Positions 1 through 8,563 of a stretch of DNA of 64,000 bases are shown one piece after another. Every line of letters begins with the position of its first letter. Position 1 is the stretch's first letter. Made by a program: the position numbers and the translations under genes. This DNA is from Chloroflexi bacterium 44-23. Lineage in GTDB: Bacteria; Chloroflexota; Anaerolineae; Anaerolineales; Anaerolineaceae. The notes beneath the pieces were generated by a model. It did not search any database and was not told the origin of the DNA. It saw nothing but the letters and a program-made list of their open reading frames with translations. Location of the stretch: NCBI GenBank assembly GCA_001899005.1, contig MKUW01000028.1:223939-287938 (forward strand), in the 5' to 3' direction.

Positions 1-7
1 CAACGGA

Positions 8-31
8 GCATCTGTTACCAGGTGCTTTTTT
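8..31 (+). terminator. Rho-independent terminator
   Basis: A perfect 7-bp stem (GCATCTG / CAGGTGC) with a TTAC loop is followed by six T residues. It ends transcription of a gene that lies left of the window. Its sequence resembles the two terminators that follow, so it is probably a diverged member of the same tandem series. Confidence 0.8.
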
Positions 32-106
32 GTTTCACCTCCCAGCTCCATTGAGGAGTCCTTGGGGAAGGCCTTGGGTTCGAGTCCCTTGCTCAGCACC
101 CGCAGA

Positions 107-136
107 GGCATCCGAGTAATCGGGTGTCTTTTTTTT
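107..136 (+). terminator. Rho-independent terminator (repeat unit 1)
   Basis: A 9-bp stem with G-U pairs (GGCATCCGA / TCGGGTGTC) and a GTAA loop is followed by eight T residues. It is identical to the terminator in the next repeat unit. Confidence 0.8.
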
Positions 137-225
137 CACATCCCCCGCGAAGCGGCTTTTCGAGCACTCCATTGAGGAGTCCTTGGGGAAGGCCAGGGCA
201 TGGTCTCTTGCGCAGCACCCGCAGA

Positions 226-255
226 GGCATCCGAGTAATCGGGTGTCTTTTTTTT
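226..255 (+). terminator. Rho-independent terminator (repeat unit 2)
   Basis: Second exact copy of the 9-bp stem, GTAA loop and T8 tract. Three consecutive terminators within 250 bp of the left edge suggest duplication of the 3' end of a stable-RNA operon. Confidence 0.8.
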
Positions 256-456
256 CACATCCCCCGCGAAGCGGCTTTTCGAGCACTCCATTAAGCAATG
301 ATTAGGGATGTTCTTAATTATTTCAGGCCTTCGCGTGGTTATCTCAATTTTTCACAAAATGATATACTTTTCTTTTCAGCCATCATCATGAAGGGTGATC
401 TATTCCGCCAGTGTTTCTTTGAGAGAAGATGCTTTCTTTTTTGATAAAAATCCCAT

Positions 457-1815
457 TTGAGCACTCTCAATAATCCCTCCCCGAAATTATTAGCAAAGTC
501 TTTATCGATGCATTCTAAAAAAATTTCCTCTCCATATCTTCATATTATTTCTGGTCTCGTTTTAATTCTGCTCTTATTCACATATATCCGGGCAATCCCT
601 AACAGTCCTTTTTTTGGTGATGAAAGCCATTGGATCCATACCAGCGTTTACTGGGAGATTTTGCTGGAACAGCCTTCCACTTCCCCCTTTTGGAGTGAAA
701 ATTACTGGACGTTAACCCAACCGCCTGTGACGCGCTATATTATAGGGATAGCCCGGAATATACAGGGCTTTAATTCTGAGCAACTTAATAACCCCTGGGA
801 ATTCTCACAGAGCTTTGAAGAAAATGCTGCAAATAACAATATGCCTTCTCAGGATTTGCTTTTCGCTTCACGAGTCCCCATGGCAATCCTGGCTGCATTA
901 ACTGGCTGGGTTATTTTCTTAATAATTCTTAATGGATATGGTATTTTGGCTGCTGTACTTTTTGTACTTTTGTATGCCTTCAACGATTATTTGAAAATTA
1001 CACTTGTACGTGCAATGGGTGAATCCCCCATGCTTTTCTTTCTCACTTTGTCCTCTTTCTTTCTGATTCTGGCGATTCGAGAATTCATAGTCTGGTCTAA
1101 AAATGAAACTCCAGATCGGAAAGCAATCAAATCCTATTTTCTATTTTCACTTTCAGGGATTGCTTGTGGCCTGGCCGGTGCATCGAAAATCAACGGGTTG
1201 ATGGCCGGCGCGAGTATTGCCCTAATCGTCTTTGCTCTATTATTTTTCTTTTCTCCCTCGCTGAACAAAAACCTGAAGATAAAAATGTCAGTCAGGATCA
1301 TCTTCATATTCGCTTGTTCGGTAATTCTGCCATTTATCTTAATAAACCCTTTTCTTTACGCAAGCCCTCTTTCACGCATCGGTTTAATGGCCAAATTCAG
1401 ATTGTACGAAATGGGTGTGCAAATAGCGGGATTTCCAGATATGCACATCAACACATTGTCTGAAAGAGTCCCACTTCTATTTGCTGAAGTCTTTAGCCAA
1501 TATATGCCTTTTCACTTACCTGCTATTTTATATTTTCTGCTGGTCGGAATTGGCGCAATAAATTTGATTAACCGCCTGCTTGATTGGAATAAAAGCAGAC
1601 AAAACTTCCCTACCGAGCTTGTCTTGGTACTTGTCTTGCTTCCCCTGGCTTTAGCAGGATATGCTACACCGCTAAATTGGGATCGCTACTTCTTATCCAG
1701 TGTGATGTTGAACATGATCTGTGCCCCCATTGGTATTGCTTATTTGCTTAAGACTTTGCCTGGAATATTGAATAAGATAAATTCTAGACGAAAACAATCG
1801 CTAGCACGCCATTAA
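457..1815 (+). CDS. Polytopic membrane protein, GT39/ArnT-like glycosyltransferase
   Basis: Integral membrane protein with about ten hydrophobic segments. After the first membrane segment comes FGDESHWI and then QPPVTRYIIG, a pattern like the first extracytoplasmic loop of dolichyl-phosphate-mannose mannosyltransferase (GT39/PMT, ArnT) proteins, where an acidic pair binds the lipid-linked sugar donor and a Pro-Pro follows. The inferred role is transfer of a sugar from a polyprenyl carrier to protein or lipid outside the membrane; acceptor and sugar are unknown. The frame opens at a TTG (457); an ATG at 508 starts just before the first membrane helix and may be the true start, as neither has a clear ribosome site. 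It is monocistronic, with non-coding DNA on both sides. Confidence 0.65.
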   Translation: MSTLNNPSPKLLAKSLSMHSKKISSPYLHIISGLVLILLLFTYIRAIPNSPFFGDESHWIHTSVYWEILLEQPSTSPFWSENYWTLTQPPVTRYIIGIARNIQGFNSEQLNNPWEFSQSFEENAANNNMPSQDLLFASRVPMAILAALTGWVIFLIILNGYGILAAVLFVLLYAFNDYLKITLVRAMGESPMLFFLTLSSFFLILAIREFIVWSKNETPDRKAIKSYFLFSLSGIACGLAGASKINGLMAGASIALIVFALLFFFSPSLNKNLKIKMSVRIIFIFACSVILPFILINPFLYASPLSRIGLMAKFRLYEMGVQIAGFPDMHINTLSERVPLLFAEVFSQYMPFHLPAILYFLLVGIGAINLINRLLDWNKSRQNFPTELVLVLVLLPLALAGYATPLNWDRYFLSSVMLNMICAPIGIAYLLKTLPGILNKINSRRKQSLARH

Positions 1816-1863
1816 CAGAACGACAGAACAACACGGTTTTGACTCGTATATAATAATTTTCTA

Positions 1864-1983
1864 ATGACGGGCGCAGACCGTAAGCAACGCCTTCAAATTA
1901 TCCAATGGTTTTACAGTAAAGAGGATATTTTTTTGCTTAATACTTACTATTTTGATACTTCAATTGAAACCGATGGCAACTGA
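1864..1983 (+). CDS. Possible 39-residue small ORF, unknown
   Basis: ATG at 1864 opens a short frame that starts MTGADRKQRLQIIQWF and ends at TGA 1981-1983. A TATAAT-like box lies about 10 bases upstream, too close for a conventional promoter with leader, and no Shine-Dalgarno sequence is visible. The composition is protein-like (aromatic and charged residues), but there is no family I recognise. It could be chance or the remnant of a longer gene. Confidence 0.2.
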   Translation: MTGADRKQRLQIIQWFYSKEDIFLLNTYYFDTSIETDGN

Positions 1984-2067
1984 TGAATAACTGTCATTGA
2001 GAGGAAGGCGCGTAACGCCCGACGAGACAATCCTCTCCTCTGCGAGAAAGAATCCTTCGCAACGCTG

Positions 2068-2265
2068 CTGCTGCTCATAACAAAAAACAGTGATAGTTTG
2101 GTATGGTACGAACCATCTTGAGAAAAAAAGTCAAAAGGCTTTCCACCCGAGGGGTATTATGATTCTTTCGCGTGAGATCTCTCGTAAGGGCGAAGCATCC
2201 GGGAACCCATTCCATCCTATAAAAAACATACCCATCTCGGATGCTTCGTCCTTTAGCCGACTTAG
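2068..2265 (+). repeat. Dispersed repeat, copy A (about 200 bp)
   Basis: It begins CTGCTGCTCATAACAAAAAA, contains AGTGATAGTTTGGT and GTGAGATCTCTCGTAAGGGC, and ends with an inverted pair: GGGCGAAGCATCCG and CGGATGCTTCGTCC flank about 37 bases. Copies B and C at 52603 and 52917 share most of the sequence. The right arm here has one substitution relative to copies B and C. Confidence 0.85.
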
Positions 2266-2479
2266 GCTGATAGAACCCACCATTTTTATGTCACCTAAGT
2301 CCATCAAGGTGTAAATACTGAAAAATAATAGATAGGCAAATTATCTATTCTAAAACCAATGTAATCTTCCTATTCCACCATTTGGTGAGTCAACGACCCA
2401 GCCTACCCTACTCACTTCGTCCATCAAACGAATATAGATATCCTAAAGATGAGGCGGTGCGTTCCTAACTCACCCTCCG

Positions 2480-2546
2480 CCTTGCCTGCATTGTGCAATG
2501 TTGTTTTATCCTCGAATACCGCCTTTCAGCGGTATAGCCGAATCTC
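2480..2546 (+). repeat. Accessory dispersed repeat, copy 1 (about 65 bp)
   Basis: The segment includes TATCCTCGAATACCGCC and GCGGTATAGCCGAATCT. It recurs at 52852-52917, again close to a copy of the 200-bp repeat. It contains a small inverted repeat (ATACCGCC / GGCGGTAT, one mismatch here). Confidence 0.75.
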
Positions 2547-2652
2547 ACAACATCATGAATAATTAATTAAAGTGATTGAGAATATTGAATTTCAGATAAA
2601 ATAAGATCACTTACTTCGTCTTGAGTTTTCAACCAGAAGAGGAGTGCCTGCA

Positions 2653-2877
2653 ATGCAAATTGATAAGCAGGATGGGCGCGAAAGGGCCAATATCCAGATC
2701 GGCAGTCAGGTCGCTGTCATTCAGAAGCAAGACCAGCGCACCGGAAAATTGACCAGGGGTATTGTCAAAAGAATCCTAACCAATTCCCAAAGCCACCCGC
2801 ACGGCATCAAAGTGGAGCTGGAATCCGGCATCGTTGGACGGGTGAAGCAGATTTTACCTTCAGAATCTGATCAATAA
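2653..2877 (+). CDS. ywbE: YwbE family protein
   Basis: Small basic protein of 74 residues matching the YwbE/DUF2196 family, whose members have a conserved core that reads like IGxxVxIVxKxDQRTGKLTRGIVKRIL. That core is clearly present here (QKQDQRTGKLTRGIVKRIL). The fold is KOW/SH3-like and nucleic-acid binding has been suggested, but the function is unknown. The ATG at 2653 is preferred over the in-frame GTG at 2644 because GAAGAGGAG ends 8 bases before it. It is a single gene, convergent with the lipoprotein gene that follows. Confidence 0.85.
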   Translation: MQIDKQDGRERANIQIGSQVAVIQKQDQRTGKLTRGIVKRILTNSQSHPHGIKVELESGIVGRVKQILPSESDQ

Positions 2878-2901
2878 AGAACTTTCTGAATTTCCCAAAA
2901 T

Positions 2902-3801
2902 CTATTCGCGTATCTTACGCCAGGTCGAATTCTGGTAATCGCTTGACTCATAATAATCTGCGACATCTTCCCGATAGCCGGGAATACGACGCATGACACC
3001 TTCAACCAGTTGGTCTTTAAAACCTTGACCGCTAAACAGGATGGTAACTTTGCGCTGGCCATTAGATTCGAGCTCATCGGGCTGGACGTGAATGACATAA
3101 TTCACCATTATTTGATCGCCTGTACCCTCGGTGGTTGAGTAATCAACTCTTTCACCTTGGATACCAGCAGCATGTGTTTCCAAATAAACTGATTTGGCCA
3201 CAACCACAAAACTTCCTTTATCTACGGGCGTATCCCGTGTTAGCGGCAAAGGCTGGCCATTGTCGTCTAAAATTGCATAATCCACCCAGGCTTTGTCAAC
3301 ACTTGTGTTGAGCATCATTCCCAGGTTTTCGCTGATAGCCTCTCCACCGGCATCAAAAGTCATCTCAACCGGAACGCTTCCTAACATATTTTGGACATAC
3401 TCAGTCGTATCCAATGTGGTTTTCATCCAAAAAATACCTTCATAAGCACCCACAACAACACGGTTATCATTTGGGTCAATTTTATGTAAATATACCTCTA
3501 TCTCATAATCAGCAAAATAGCCTTCCGCAAGCTCTTCACGCCATTCCCCGGACGCTTCAATGATGAAGATGCTGGGGTCATAAAGCTTATTCCCACTTGA
3601 AGTTGGTTGCGGAATGGCAGTGGATTCAGGTGGCTTGACAGTAGGAGCATTATTATTAACTACATTTACCTCAAGAGTGGTTGTAGGTATAATTACAGTC
3701 GGGGTTTTGGTACCTGTTTTTATTACCGGCTGTTTGCTGGAATTACAGGCGCTCGAGATGAGAATCAGGCAGAAAATAACTACCGGAACTAGACGCTTCA
3801 T
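2902..3801 (-). CDS. Secreted lipoprotein of unknown function
   Basis: A signal peptide (MKRLVPVVIFCLILISSAC) ends in a lipobox with the modified cysteine at residue 19. A low-complexity Thr/Pro/Val linker (to about residue 70) and a globular domain of about 230 residues follow. I do not recognise the globular domain; it lacks obvious catalytic motifs and may bind a ligand or partner at the cell surface. The start at 3801 is supported by GGAGG six bases upstream; a longer frame beginning at 3876 would add 25 residues without a ribosome site. Transcribed alone. Confidence 0.75.
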   Translation of the reverse strand: MKRLVPVVIFCLILISSACNSSKQPVIKTGTKTPTVIIPTTTLEVNVVNNNAPTVKPPESTAIPQPTSSGNKLYDPSIFIIEASGEWREELAEGYFADYEIEVYLHKIDPNDNRVVVGAYEGIFWMKTTLDTTEYVQNMLGSVPVEMTFDAGGEAISENLGMMLNTSVDKAWVDYAILDDNGQPLPLTRDTPVDKGSFVVVAKSVYLETHAAGIQGERVDYSTTEGTGDQIMVNYVIHVQPDELESNGQRKVTILFSGQGFKDQLVEGVMRRIPGYREDVADYYESSDYQNSTWRKIRE

Positions 3802-4014
3802 GGGTTGCCTCCACAAATTTAATAAAGTATCTGTTGTCACGGACATACTGTCGATTGACTGATGGTAGTGTAGCAAATTAATATTTTAATACGTCTATTT
3901 GTATACGGTTACATTCCCTGCTCTATTCGGAAACCATCCCTCCAATTAATTTTCTCCAGCAGGATTACCAAATATCATTATAATTTGAAAGATAAAGCCT
4001 TTGTATTCGCTATT

Positions 4015-5298
4015 ATGAAAAACAAGCAACTACTCATCATCATTGTCATCCCTATAGTCACCGCCATCCTTTGCGTGGTAATTTATTTGTTGCCGGCGGT
4101 GAACCAAAGGATCGTTTGGCGCATGGCTAATCTGCGCACGCAAATTCACTATTTCCTCAACCCCCCAGACCGGCTGGTTTTCGATCCTTCCTCTCAAGCC
4201 GGGTCTGAATCTAACATTGTCCTTCCCACAATCCTGCCCACAACGACCCGGTTGTCAGACCCAAGCCCCACCTCGGCAAATGAAACTTCACAGCCCATTC
4301 CAACGCCAACTTTGATCGCAACTCAGGTGCCTATTCCATTGGAAGTAACGATTGGCGGAGTTCCACATGAATACCAGAGTTTTAACAATTGCGGTCCAGC
4401 CAATCTCTCTATGGTATTGCGCTTTTGGGGTTGGCAGGGAGATCAACGCATTATTCGTGATACGCTGCGATCAAATGAAAACGATGCGAACGTGATGCCC
4501 GATGAATTGGCCGGCTTCGTGGAGAGTCACAGTGAGCTGAAAGCCTTGGTTCGAATCGGCGGAACGCTGCCTCTTTTAAAACAATTTGTCGCAGCAGGGT
4601 TTCCAGTCATCATTGAAAGCGGCCATCAACCCGCCGATGATTGGTGGATGGGCCATTATGTCACCATCAGCGGTTATGATGACCAACAGGCCATTTTCAT
4701 CACCCAGGATTCGTTGATCATGCCAAATCTGCCACTGCCTTACAATGAACTTAAGCACAACGGCTGGCGGGATTTTAACAATCTTTACCTGCTGATTTAT
4801 CCCCCGGATCGTGAGCAAGACGTGCAATCTATCCTGAACCATGATCTGGATCCAGTCCAAAATGTGGTCAATAGCCTGGCCAATACCTCGCAAGAATTTT
4901 TGACAGTCACACAGCGAGCTTATTTTTTTGCTCTCTACAATCAAGGCTCAGACCAACTGGCACTGGGAGATCCCTTCTCAGCTGCAGAATCCTTCGACCA
5001 GGCTTTTGCATTTTACCAAACGCTGAAAGACGAGATACGACCCTGGCGCGTTCTCTGGTACCGGGTGGAACCTTACGAAGCATATTACAAGGTAGGGCGT
5101 TACCAGGCTGTCATCGATCTGGCCAACACCACGCTTTCAATGCTCAACAAACGTGGATTGGAAGAATCACATTATTGGCGTGGCATGGCCTATCAAGCGC
5201 TTGGGAATAAAGAGAAAGCCATCTTTGATTTCGATATCGCCATCCAGTTGCGGGCGGATTACACCCTGGCGCTCGAAGCGCTTGATCGCTTGCGTTAA
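4015..5298 (+). CDS. Membrane-anchored C39-like cysteine peptidase domain protein with TPR tail
   Basis: An N-terminal signal anchor (residues 5-28) leads into a Pro/Thr-rich linker and then a peptidase-C39-like (papain-fold) domain. The catalytic cysteine is Cys126 in NNCGPANLSMVL and the histidine is His214 in GHYVTISGY; an Asp/Gln lies nearby. The last 140 residues form tetratricopeptide-like helices (YFFALYNQGSDQLALGD, then YEAYYKVGRYQAVIDLA). The family cleaves peptides or acts as a surface hydrolase; the TPR tail suggests a protein partner. ATG 4015 was chosen over TTG 3985 because it directly precedes the hydrophobic anchor. Confidence 0.75.
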   Translation: MKNKQLLIIIVIPIVTAILCVVIYLLPAVNQRIVWRMANLRTQIHYFLNPPDRLVFDPSSQAGSESNIVLPTILPTTTRLSDPSPTSANETSQPIPTPTLIATQVPIPLEVTIGGVPHEYQSFNNCGPANLSMVLRFWGWQGDQRIIRDTLRSNENDANVMPDELAGFVESHSELKALVRIGGTLPLLKQFVAAGFPVIIESGHQPADDWWMGHYVTISGYDDQQAIFITQDSLIMPNLPLPYNELKHNGWRDFNNLYLLIYPPDREQDVQSILNHDLDPVQNVVNSLANTSQEFLTVTQRAYFFALYNQGSDQLALGDPFSAAESFDQAFAFYQTLKDEIRPWRVLWYRVEPYEAYYKVGRYQAVIDLANTTLSMLNKRGLEESHYWRGMAYQALGNKEKAIFDFDIAIQLRADYTLALEALDRLR

Positions 5299-5430
5299 AA
5301 GTGAAGTAGATCCTGCATTTAAGTTTCAAGTTCTCAAATTCAAAAAAAGCCATACCATTTTCTGGTGTAAATTCCTATAAATAAGTTAATCAGACTTTAT
5401 TAACCTTTCTCTCTTAATCAATGATAAAAT

Positions 5431-5464
5431 CTTAAAGGCAGGGTCTTATCACTGCCTCTTTAAG
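5431..5464. terminator. Imperfect inverted repeat between genes
   Basis: CTTAAAGGCAG and CTGCCTCTTTAAG pair with a 2-base bulge around a 10-base loop, 50 bases before the next start codon. It may end transcription of the upstream peptidase gene or act as a leader hairpin; no long T-run follows. Confidence 0.4.
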
Positions 5465-5514
5465 GATAGAAAGATTTTTAAGGTTAGCCCACAACCATCT
5501 CTTAGGGAGTATGA

Positions 5515-6585
5515 ATGACCCCATTCATTTATCCAATTGAAATTTCCGATGACGAAAAAACAAAAATTAAAGGATCTCTGAACCTCGAAAGGCCGCTTCC
5601 CTACCTGACCAAAAAACCAGAAGGAAGCGGTTTTTATCGTCCCGGACAGATCATACTGGAAGATGCGGGTAATCTGGATTTGATGTTTTACCATACCCCC
5701 TCCACCGCGCGTTTTATTTATATTGAACGTCGGCGACCCGATTTACGATTAATGGAATACATAGGCATAACTTCCAAGGAGTTGGAAAAAGTGGATTCCT
5801 TGCAGCTGCCAGGTCAGATCTGGATGGGGGCCAGTCGCGCCAATTTAATGTGGAAAGCAATGCAAGATATTTTCAATGCACCGCCACTGCGAAAAACGAT
5901 CACCGGCAGCCGCCAGGAAAACCTGGCTATTTTTCCAATCGCACGCGAGGGTCTAAAATATCAGGTACCTGAAGCGATCTACGAGACCTACGGTTATTAT
6001 ACGGATGAGGTAATTTTAGACGCCCACCATGTCTTCGATAGCTCCATCCCGGTCTATAACCGTAAAGTCGAGATGACGCTCTTCAAAGACAAAGATCTCA
6101 ACCAACCGCAGCATGATGATGTGCATGTAGCATTCATCGCTGATAGCATCGCCAGCGGGCTGGTAATGAAGGAAGTCATTACCCGTATCAAAGAACGTTT
6201 CCGCAACCTGGAACGGGTGGAGGTGCTGGCGCCATTGGCAACGATTCGCGGATTAAGTCGTATTGCTGAATCAGAAAGCCGTAACGGCGTCAAAGTGCGC
6301 GTGCACATTTTCGAGACTGTTCTGAATGCTTTACCCCCTGACTATTACTATTCCGCTCATTTTAATATCCCCGAATTTCACATCCAACCGGATCTCGAAC
6401 AGGAGTACCGCGAATGGTGGGGCCAGGACTCACAAGGAAAAATGATTGCCGATACAACCTGTGCAGGCTATGGTTGGAGCGAAGCCTTTTATTCACCGCG
6501 CAAGCAAATCGAGATGATTAACAACCAGTTACAGGAACGCCATAACTTAACCATCGCAGATATCATTCGCCGCCAGTTACCTTAG
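5515..6585 (+). CDS. Conserved hypothetical protein, possible phosphoribosyltransferase-like core
   Basis: A soluble protein of 356 residues with no signal peptide. The middle contains DDVHVAFIADSIASGLVMKE (about residues 200-220), a hydrophobic strand followed by an acidic, small-residue-rich loop. This recalls the PRPP-binding strand-loop of type I phosphoribosyltransferases, and a strand VEVLAPLATIRGL then leads to another helix. The end has a possible metal-binding DTTCAGYGWSEAF segment. I do not recognise the family with certainty. GGGAG lies five bases before the ATG. A hairpin precedes the gene and a terminator-like hairpin follows, so it is probably monocistronic. Confidence 0.6.
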   Translation: MTPFIYPIEISDDEKTKIKGSLNLERPLPYLTKKPEGSGFYRPGQIILEDAGNLDLMFYHTPSTARFIYIERRRPDLRLMEYIGITSKELEKVDSLQLPGQIWMGASRANLMWKAMQDIFNAPPLRKTITGSRQENLAIFPIAREGLKYQVPEAIYETYGYYTDEVILDAHHVFDSSIPVYNRKVEMTLFKDKDLNQPQHDDVHVAFIADSIASGLVMKEVITRIKERFRNLERVEVLAPLATIRGLSRIAESESRNGVKVRVHIFETVLNALPPDYYYSAHFNIPEFHIQPDLEQEYREWWGQDSQGKMIADTTCAGYGWSEAFYSPRKQIEMINNQLQERHNLTIADIIRRQLP

Positions 6586-6591
6586 ATAGAT

Positions 6592-6617
6592 AAAGGGGTC
6601 AAGATATCGATCCCTTT
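6592..6617. terminator. Terminator-like hairpin
   Basis: AAAGGGGTC and GATCCCTTT form a 9-bp stem with one G-T pair around an 8-base loop, immediately after the 5515-6585 gene. The T-run is only three bases, so termination is probable but not certain. Confidence 0.45.
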
Positions 6618-6763
6618 CACAGGCAATATCCATAATAAATACCTTTGTCTTTTTTACAAGCCTACGCCAACTGCCTTTTATTCTTCGGAAGTATTCATAT
6701 AAGTTGGATCCGTGAAAAAGATGATAGATCTGCCGTCTTCATTTAGTTCATTTTTCTTTCCAT

Positions 6764-7243
6764 TCAAGTATCCGCATTCAAAAGTTTTGTAATCATCTTT
6801 TCAATCCGGCGCCGGCGGGTTTCATCTTTTTTCGCCGCTTCAATCCAAAGAACATATTCACGCTGATGTGAATATGCTAATTTCAAAAAAGCAGCCTGGG
6901 CAATTGCATTTTTTTCTAATTCTTCCTGAATATCATCCGCGAGGACAATCTCGCGTGGTTGCTCATCCAATTCAACCACAATTTCAATTTCATCACCAAA
7001 TGTTTTCTGAATCTTCGCGCGGATTTCCTTCAAAACAATCAATATGTGTCGTTCGGATCCCATCCGGACCATAGATCCGCGATACGGCACTCCTTCAAAG
7101 CTTACCCGAACAGGCACTCGCCCTGTCGTTGAAAACAACTCTTCCGTATTGAAGGGAAATTCAACATAGGCGCCACCCGAACCCGCGTCGATAATTGTGG
7201 CTTGAAACTTGACCCGGCCGGGATTACGTAAAGTTTTACCCAT
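6764..7243 (-). CDS. DUF1905 / YdeI-type (OmpD-associated) domain protein
   Basis: Small cytoplasmic protein of 159 residues. The N-terminal half (residues 8-90) matches the DUF1905 beta-barrel domain, with the sequence FQATIIDAGSGGAYVEFPF near the start and GSERHILIVLKEIR near its end. The C-terminal half (REIVLADDIQEELEKN, then EYVLWIEAAKKDETRRRRIE) matches the YdeI/OmpD-associated helical domain with its typical YVxWIxxAKxxxTRxRRI pattern. Related proteins have been linked to stress or antimicrobial peptide tolerance, but the biochemical role is unknown. ATG 7243 is preceded by GAAGAAAGAG; a TTG six codons upstream is less likely. Confidence 0.8.
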   Translation of the reverse strand: MGKTLRNPGRVKFQATIIDAGSGGAYVEFPFNTEELFSTTGRVPVRVSFEGVPYRGSMVRMGSERHILIVLKEIRAKIQKTFGDEIEIVVELDEQPREIVLADDIQEELEKNAIAQAAFLKLAYSHQREYVLWIEAAKKDETRRRRIEKMITKLLNADT

Positions 7244-7354
7244 TTTTTTCTCTTTCTTCAAAGGTAGTACTCGTTTTATTATCGCACATGAAGTTGCATT
7301 CCCATTCCATGTCGGTACAATAAAATTTAAAACCTTTTAATGAGAGACCATTAA

Positions 7355-8500
7355 GTGAAACAAAATCAATTATCTTTCAAATTAGAGCTCACCATCTTCT
7401 TGATCTGTCTGACAATAACAGCCTGCAATCGCAATCCAACAAAACCAGCGCTGGATCATAGCAATCCACCTGTAAAGACAACGGGAACGGCATCCATTCC
7501 AACCGTCACACTTACATCTCCATCTGCAATCTCAACAGCCACTCCCACTCCGACACCTATCCCCAGTTTAACGCCAACAGCCACACCAACTGCCACGCTT
7601 CACCCTATGAGCATAGCTGCCCTGCGCGAGCAAAGCTTCCCGGGCAGTCACATAATCCTGGAGAACGAACTGGAACCCGGCAGCAATTACCGGCGTTTTT
7701 ATGCCAGCTACCTCTCGGATGGGCTTAAAATCTATGGCCTCCTGACCATCCCCAATGGGGAAGCTCCGCCTGACGGTTGGCCCGCCATCGTCTTCAACCA
7801 CGGCTACATTCCGCCTGAGGAATACCACACCACAGAGCGCTATATTGCCTACGTCGACAACCTGGCACGCAGTCAATATGTTGTTTTTCGAATTGATTAT
7901 CGCGGCCACGATCAATCTGAAGGGGTTGCCAAAGGTGCCTATGGCGATCCAGGCTACTTAAGCGATGTTCTCAACGCCTTCAATTCCTTAAAACAAGACC
8001 CCTTGGTCAACCCCCAGAGAATTGGCATGTGGGGACATTCCATGGGTGGTTATTTGACCCTGCGCGCCATGGTCGTCGACACGGAGATCCATGCAGGTGT
8101 GATTTGGGCTGGCGTTGTCGCCTCCTATGCGGATATGATTGCCCTCTGGAAGGCACCAAGCGAGCAGGTTACTCCCACACCGCCATCTTTTGCGCGCCGT
8201 TGGCGCCAAAACTGGGTGGAACAATATGGTTCACCCGCTGAAAACCCTGCTTTTTGGAATTCCATCTCAGCTAATTCATTCCTGGAAGATATATCCGGTC
8301 CTTTGCAATTGCACCATGGCAGCGGGGATGATACAGTTCCTTTAATTTTTTCAGAACGATTGTGGCAGCAAATGACCGATCTTTCAAAGCCGGTGGAATT
8401 GTACATCTACGATGGGGATGACCATAACCTCTCCCGGTCTTTCAGCCTGGCCATGCATCGCACGATCGCCTTTTTTGATACATACCTCAAAGATAAGTAG
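7355..8500 (+). CDS. Secreted lipoprotein alpha/beta hydrolase
   Basis: Surface lipoprotein (lipobox LTITAC, Cys at residue 24) with a long Thr/Pro/Ser linker to about residue 85, then a prolyl-oligopeptidase/dienelactone-hydrolase type alpha/beta hydrolase. The nucleophile is Ser229 in GHSMGG; the acid is probably the Asp in GSGDDTVP and the histidine the one in GDDHNLSRSF near the C-terminus. It should hydrolyse esters or peptides outside the cell. The start is GTG at 7355, with only a weak GAGA upstream and a TACAAT box at 7317-7322. It is a single gene, convergent with the diguanylate cyclase. Confidence 0.85.
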   Translation: MKQNQLSFKLELTIFLICLTITACNRNPTKPALDHSNPPVKTTGTASIPTVTLTSPSAISTATPTPTPIPSLTPTATPTATLHPMSIAALREQSFPGSHIILENELEPGSNYRRFYASYLSDGLKIYGLLTIPNGEAPPDGWPAIVFNHGYIPPEEYHTTERYIAYVDNLARSQYVVFRIDYRGHDQSEGVAKGAYGDPGYLSDVLNAFNSLKQDPLVNPQRIGMWGHSMGGYLTLRAMVVDTEIHAGVIWAGVVASYADMIALWKAPSEQVTPTPPSFARRWRQNWVEQYGSPAENPAFWNSISANSFLEDISGPLQLHHGSGDDTVPLIFSERLWQQMTDLSKPVELYIYDGDDHNLSRSFSLAMHRTIAFFDTYLKDK

Positions 8501-8563
8501 ATCTTCCAGGATTGTATTAAGAATTAGAGGCAGAGTGTTTTTTTGGAAAGATACATTTTCCAA

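Larger units (their letters stand above)
46..285 (+). repeat. Tandem direct repeat, two units of about 120 bp, each ending in a terminator
   Basis: Unit 1 spans 46-166 and unit 2 spans 167-285, with a fragment of a third start at 286. Both begin CTCCATTGAGGAGTCC and share the last 70 bases almost exactly. They differ in the middle, where unit 1 has GGTTCGAGTCCC, which looks like a tRNA T-arm, and unit 2 has a diverged version. The antisense reading frame across the repeat is repetitive and is not treated as a gene. Confidence 0.8.
1984..2640. other. Gene-free interval holding dispersed repeats
   Basis: No supported gene lies here. The interval contains a CTGTCATTGAGAGG stretch like common bacterial interspersed repeats (1996-2036), copy A of the 200-bp dispersed repeat, and the accessory 65-bp repeat. 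A 74-codon frame at 2090-2314 is produced by the repeat and is not considered coding. Confidence 0.6.

Noticed and set aside
46..100. A tRNA gene
   Set aside because: Only a T-arm-like stretch (GGTTCGAGTCCC) is seen, with only three paired stem bases. There is no anticodon arm or acceptor stem, so a complete tRNA is not supported.
35..298. Antisense 87-codon frame across the tandem repeats
   Set aside because: Its two halves repeat each other because the DNA is a tandem duplication, and it reads through terminators and a T-arm-like sequence. No ribosome site or family resemblance.
2090..2314. 74-codon frame resembling the 66-codon frame at 52943
   Set aside because: The resemblance comes from the shared non-coding dispersed repeat. 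The frames diverge at both ends, and copy B has no matching open frame.
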